From positions 1 through 9,773 of the forward strand of contig CAAGGB010000032.1 of the NCBI GenBank assembly GCA_900769285.1: DNA of 9,773 bases, in the 5' to 3' direction. Origin of the DNA: Victivallales bacterium (lineage in GTDB: Bacteria; Verrucomicrobiota; Lentisphaeria; Oligosphaerales; Oligosphaeraceae). A program made the translations under genes and the position numbers. The notes beneath the pieces are model-generated. The model worked only from the letters and a program-made list of their open reading frames with translations. It ran no database searches and had not been told where the DNA came from. This document shows, one piece after another, positions 6,310-9,773 of this stretch (positions are counted from its first letter, which is position 1; each line of letters opens with the position of its first letter).

Positions 6310-9300
6310 ATGAAGCGGAACGGACGAATGGCGTGGTGGGTGTTTGGCTTGTCCCTGGCCTGGTGCGTGGTCCTGACGGGTGGTGAGGTTTGGCTGACGC
6401 CCCTGGCGCGCGCCGTGTCGGGGGAGCCGTTCCCGCTGTGGTGGAGCTGGCGTGGCGAGGTGCCGACAGGAGCGGGGGAGACGTGGCGGTGGCGCGTCGT
6501 CGAGTCGGAGGGCGTGGCGGCGCCGGAGCTGTCCGAGGCGTGGCGTCCCCTGGAGGGATGCCGCGGCGACGACGTGACGCTCTGCCTGTCGCTGGCCGAG
6601 GGGCAGCCGACGGGGCGGTTGACGGTGGCGGTCGAGCGTCGTGGCGCTGATGCGGCGGCGCGTGAGCTGGGGCGGCTGTCGCTGGAGGTGGTGTCGGGAG
6701 CGTCGCTGGACGCGCGGACACGCTGTCTGCTGCGCCGTGACCAGGCGGTGATGCGCGGGCTGCGCTGGCTGCAGACGCGGCAGCGTGAGGACGGGCGCTG
6801 GGGCGAGTCACGCGAGGTGGTCTTTGTGATGGGTGGCGTGGAGGAGCGTTCGTCCGACCGCTACAACGAGGCGTCGACGACGGCGTTTGCGCTGTGGGCG
6901 TTCGGCAGCCATGGGTTTGGGCTGTCCGGGGGGCGGGAGCATCCCTTCAGCGCCACGGTGTCGCGTGGGCTGGACTATCTGCTGGGGCTGGGGCTGGAGG
7001 TCGCCGTGGACAGCGTGAGTCCGGACGACTGGGAGCAGCCGGACGGCCAGCTTGGCTGGTGGCTGGACAACCCGTCCCTGTATCCGGCGCTCTATCCGGA
7101 CGGCAGCGGGAGCGACCTCAATGCGAATGGGCGTCTGCTGGTGCTGGGCGGTCGCTCCAACGTCGAGAACTATGTCCATCCCATCTGCCTGTCGGCGCTG
7201 GTGGCGGCGGGCTATCCGGAGCGCGCGTGCCGGTTGCCGTCAGGACGGTCGGTGACGCTGCGCGAGGCGGTCGAGGACGCGCGCGACTTCATGGTCTGGC
7301 AGTTGGACAAGGGCAATGCCTGGTACCAGGGGTGGGGCTATTGCTTTGTGCGGAGCGTCAGCGGGTTCGACCTGTCCATCGGCGGCTGGAACTTCCTGGG
7401 GCTGGAGGCGGCGCGCTCCTGGGGCATGACGCTCGACCGGACGCTGTGCCGTGAGCTGATGGACTATCTCAGCGACTCCTACGACTGCAGCTACGACTTC
7501 TTCCTCTACGAGAAGTACTATGCGGGCGCGACGACGGTGAGCCTGAACGCCTCGGGGCTGCTGGGGCTGAGTCTGCTGCAGGACGCCTGGCCGGACAGCG
7601 GCTTCCGGCTGAAGGGCTTTCAGGACGCCTACTGCTACGATGCGTCCGGCGAGCTGGTGCTCAGCGACGACGCCGGCGAGGGGCTGACGCCGGGGGATGT
7701 CCAGACACGTGTGGTGCCGCAGGTGGCGTACTGGCTGCGGAACAGCAACTTCCATAGCCGAGGCTACGACATCTGGAACGCCTGCAAGGCGCTGCTGCAA
7801 CTGTCGGTGTCCACGGTCAGGCTGAAGCGTGGCTGGCAGGACTGGATGTGGGAGGAGGGCGACTGGACGGCGGCCGAGGAGAAGGTGGCCTACGACTGGC
7901 GCTTCGGCGGCGAGGACGGCAGCCCAGGCGTCTGGGACAAGGTGATGGCGCTTCAGGATGGCGACGGCACATGGGCGTTCACGACGTCCGTCTCGTCACA
8001 GCGGCTGCTGTCCGGACAGCAGGAGATGCACCATGCGCTGATGGTGCTGTCGCTGTCGGAGAGCGTGCTGCGGAAACCGGAGGCGTCGGAGACGCCGGTC
8101 ACGGTGCGGGTGTCGCTGTCCGAGGAGGTTTCGGCCTCGTCGTGGGCTCCGTCAGGCCTGCGACTCGTCGCCGGCACGGCGGGCGGGGCTGAGCTGTCGG
8201 GCACGGTCAGGCTCTCGGAGCAGTCGCCGGAGGCGGTGCTGGACGTCGGCTATCTGGCGCCGGCTGCGGAGGCGGGCGCACGGACACCGGTTCAGGTGTC
8301 AGGGGAGTTCACCTGGCCGGATGACGCGGGGAACACCCACCGGCTGGAGCTTGGGTCGCTCTCGGTTCTGCGTGAGGGGCGCCGCTATGGCGTGTCGCTC
8401 GCCTGGGGCGAGGGACGGCGCTGCGTGGAGCCGACGACCGTCAGGGTGCAGGCGCAGTTGCCTGACGCGGATCGTCTGCATCTGTTGCGTATTCCCGGCG
8501 GGCAGACCGGCGAGCTGACGCTGTTTGAGTCGGAGCGGCTCGTCACCTGGCTGTCGCTGGCGTTTCCGGGTGGCTGTCCTGATGGGCTGACGCTGCTGCA
8601 GCGCCAGGATGCCCGCGGCGGCTGGCAGTCCGTGACGCCGGAGAGGCTGTCCGGACAGCGTGCGCGCTTCCTGGGGGTTCGGCTGGCGCGTCCGCTGGCG
8701 GAGGACTGCTGGCTGATGCTGGGGACGCATGGGCGCGACACGCGTCTGGTGGTCACCATCGAGCAGGAGGGACGCCGCTGGCTGTTGGCTGACCTCGAGC
8801 TGTTGCCGCGCCAGTTCGGCCAGACGCTGGACTGGGAGCTCCAGCTCCCCGCCGGAACGCTGTCTCCGGGCAAGGCCCTCGCGCAGGCCGTCATCCTGGG
8901 TGATGGGGACACCCTGTGCCAGGCTGACGCTGAAGCCGAATTCGCGGACGCGGCGCCCGGCGACCTCCGGGGAAACCTGGTCTGCCGCGCCGACGTGCGC
9001 GTCGGCACGGTGCTGGAGCTCCATTCCGAGGTGACGCCGGTGGCGGGGACGGCGGTCGATGCCCAGGCGCAGGTGCGCCTCTACGGCTTCGATGGCGAGA
9101 CGCTGCTCGCCGAATGGCACTATGATGGCCGCCAGCACGATGGCCGTGAAACCCGCACTGTCTATCTGCCCACCGAGGGAGTCCTCCCCGGAACGTATGT
9201 GCTGCGGCAGGAGATCTGGCGCGGCGAGGGCGAGCCGCTGGTGTCCACGGCCACCGTGTCGGTGGTGGAGACGCGCACCGTCTGCGCCGGCGCCTTCGAC

Positions 9301-9773
9301 GAGGAGCACCTGACGCTGACGGCCGGTGACAAAGCCGATGTCGGCTATGAGGTGCGTCAGGCCGACAGCTCCGACGCCATCGTGGTGCACCTCCTGGACG
9401 AGACGGGAAAGCTCACCGAGCTGCCTCGACAGCAGACCCAGCTGGGCTCCGAGCTGAAAGGACAAGCCCAACTGGAGCTGCCGGCCGAATGGGCGGGCCA
9501 GACCGTCTGGCTGTCGCTCCTGGAACAGCAGACCCAGACCTTGCTCGATGTCATGCCTGTCACGGTGACTCAGCCCGAGCCGGAGCCCGAGCCCGAGCCG
9601 GAACCCAAACCGGAGCCCGAGCCGGAACCCGAACCTGAACCCGAGCCTGAACCCGAACCGGAGCCCGAACCGGAACCTCAGCCCGAGCCGGAGCCCGAGC
9701 CCGAGCCGAAGCCCGAGCCGGAGCCCGAGCCCGAGCCGGAACCCAAACCGGAGCCCGAGCCGGAACCCGAACC
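6310..9773 (+). CDS. Large secreted toroid/Ig-like protein with Pro-Glu linker (3' partial)
   Basis: The frame is open for 1154 full codons and leaves the window unfinished. A signal sequence (K2, R3, hydrophobic 7-23) is followed by a beta-rich region (about 26-137). Next is a long helical region (about 140-585) that opens with LRWLQTRQREDGRWG (151-165) and closes with LQDGDGTWAF (548-557). Both are DGxW motifs typical of prenyltransferase/squalene-oxidase toroids. Between them are NYVHPICLSAL (287-297), WYQGWGY (338-344) and GGWNFLGLEAARSWG (358-372). Residues about 595-1087 look like several beta-sandwich domains, including one with PGTY...W (P960, G961, Y963, W970), as in the upstream protein. 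From residue 1089 a Pro-Glu dipeptide tract runs to the edge, probably a stiff spacer to an unseen C-terminal domain. DxDD and CGEQ motifs are absent, so enzymatic activity is not indicated. LAWC at 16-19 is not a proper lipobox. The cellular role is unknown; a surface or extracellular binding protein is my best guess. Confidence 0.8.
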   Translation, partial: MKRNGRMAWWVFGLSLAWCVVLTGGEVWLTPLARAVSGEPFPLWWSWRGEVPTGAGETWRWRVVESEGVAAPELSEAWRPLEGCRGDDVTLCLSLAEGQPTGRLTVAVERRGADAAARELGRLSLEVVSGASLDARTRCLLRRDQAVMRGLRWLQTRQREDGRWGESREVVFVMGGVEERSSDRYNEASTTAFALWAFGSHGFGLSGGREHPFSATVSRGLDYLLGLGLEVAVDSVSPDDWEQPDGQLGWWLDNPSLYPALYPDGSGSDLNANGRLLVLGGRSNVENYVHPICLSALVAAGYPERACRLPSGRSVTLREAVEDARDFMVWQLDKGNAWYQGWGYCFVRSVSGFDLSIGGWNFLGLEAARSWGMTLDRTLCRELMDYLSDSYDCSYDFFLYEKYYAGATTVSLNASGLLGLSLLQDAWPDSGFRLKGFQDAYCYDASGELVLSDDAGEGLTPGDVQTRVVPQVAYWLRNSNFHSRGYDIWNACKALLQLSVSTVRLKRGWQDWMWEEGDWTAAEEKVAYDWRFGGEDGSPGVWDKVMALQDGDGTWAFTTSVSSQRLLSGQQEMHHALMVLSLSESVLRKPEASETPVTVRVSLSEEVSASSWAPSGLRLVAGTAGGAELSGTVRLSEQSPEAVLDVGYLAPAAEAGARTPVQVSGEFTWPDDAGNTHRLELGSLSVLREGRRYGVSLAWGEGRRCVEPTTVRVQAQLPDADRLHLLRIPGGQTGELTLFESERLVTWLSLAFPGGCPDGLTLLQRQDARGGWQSVTPERLSGQRARFLGVRLARPLAEDCWLMLGTHGRDTRLVVTIEQEGRRWLLADLELLPRQFGQTLDWELQLPAGTLSPGKALAQAVILGDGDTLCQADAEAEFADAAPGDLRGNLVCRADVRVGTVLELHSEVTPVAGTAVDAQAQVRLYGFDGETLLAEWHYDGRQHDGRETRTVYLPTEGVLPGTYVLRQEIWRGEGEPLVSTATVSVVETRTVCAGAFDEEHLTLTAGDKADVGYEVRQADSSDAIVVHLLDETGKLTELPRQQTQLGSELKGQAQLELPAEWAGQTVWLSLLEQQTQTLLDVMPVTVTQPEPEPEPEPEPKPEPEPEPEPEPEPEPEPEPEPEPQPEPEPEPEPKPEPEPEPEPEPKPEPEPEPE
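9574..9773 (+). repeat. (Pro-Glu)n coding repeat with a 138-bp internal duplication
   Basis: Thirty-three full CCN-GAR hexamers plus two bases encode alternating Pro and Glu, broken by Lys at residues 1100, 1134 and 1146 and Gln at 1124. Hexamers 1-10 (9574-9635) are identical, down to synonymous third bases, to hexamers 24-33 (9712-9773), an offset of 138 bp. The first 27 bases also recur at 9682-9708. The array therefore grew by duplicating multi-unit blocks, not only single hexamers. It continues past the window edge. At the protein level it resembles Pro-Glu/Pro-Lys spacers such as that of TonB. Confidence 0.9.

Noticed and set aside
5217..6311. 364-codon open frame on the - strand
   Set aside because: It is Arg/Gln/His-rich with no domain and lies opposite the secreted 660-residue protein; it is a composition artefact.
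6355..6366. Lipoprotein signal (LAWC) in the large secreted protein
   Set aside because: The residue before the Cys is Trp, not Gly, Ala or Ser, so it does not meet the lipobox pattern.
8299..9471. 390-codon open frame on the - strand inside the large secreted protein gene
   Set aside because: It is the reverse shadow of a continuous, RBS-supported, domain-bearing + strand gene and has no recognisable domain.
6310..9773. Terpene cyclase or alpha-2-macroglobulin identity for the toroid proteins
   Set aside because: No DxDD acid motif and no CGEQ thioester motif is present in either protein, and both carry signal peptides; only the fold-type repeats match.
9574..9773. TonB identity from the Pro-Glu tract
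   Set aside because: TonB is small, with an N-terminal membrane anchor directly before the tract; here more than 1000 residues of toroid and beta domains precede it.

Overview
The window is a GC-rich bacterial segment with every convincing gene on the + strand. It encodes a type IV pilus retraction ATPase and large secreted proteins with alpha-toroid repeats, so the cell is most likely Gram-negative in architecture. The genes are PilT-type, a COG3653-type N-acyl-D-amino-acid deacylase, an MFS permease, and two big exported prenyltransferase/squalene-oxidase-repeat-like proteins. That mixture would fit the Planctomycetes-Verrucomicrobia-Lentisphaerae group or another large-genome environmental lineage. 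This is inference from gene style; nothing in the window fixes the taxon.

Left block (2-3897). The window opens inside pilT, missing only a short N-terminus. After 32 bp comes an N-acyl-D-amino-acid deacylase with its metal ligands visible. After a further 66 bp comes a 12-helix MFS transporter. The short same-strand gaps suggest one transcription unit, which closes with a convincing intrinsic terminator at 3965-4008. The deacylase and the permease could form an uptake-and-hydrolysis pair for N-acyl-D-amino acids, but the permease substrate cannot be read from sequence.

Control region (3898-4241). After the terminator there is an AT-rich island that stands out sharply from its surroundings. 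It holds four copies of AGGAATT whose starts all fall on a 10-bp grid (4055, 4075, 4085, 4095). Next come a perfect 10-bp dyad over a -35-like box and a -10-like box 16 bp further on. The predicted leader contains a possible 24-codon upstream ORF that ends in an ATGA overlap with the next gene, and a strong Shine-Dalgarno sequence.

Right block (4242-9773). Two tandem genes encode exported proteins of the same general plan: signal peptide, an alpha-helical toroid-like region with DGxW motifs, then beta-sandwich-like domains. The first is complete (660 aa). The second is at least 1155 aa and runs off the window inside a long Pro-Glu dipeptide tract. That tract contains a 138-bp-spaced internal duplication, and the window stops inside its second copy. 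The genes are separated by an 85-bp spacer with a perfect 9-bp hairpin lacking a T tract, and are probably co-transcribed. I do not recognise a named system. The pair looks like an uncharacterised cell-surface or extracellular module under its own regulated promoter.

Codon choice changes strongly along the window: CTC/GCC/CGC-rich in the first two genes, CTG/GCG/CGT-rich in the secreted pair, and mixed in the MFS gene between them.
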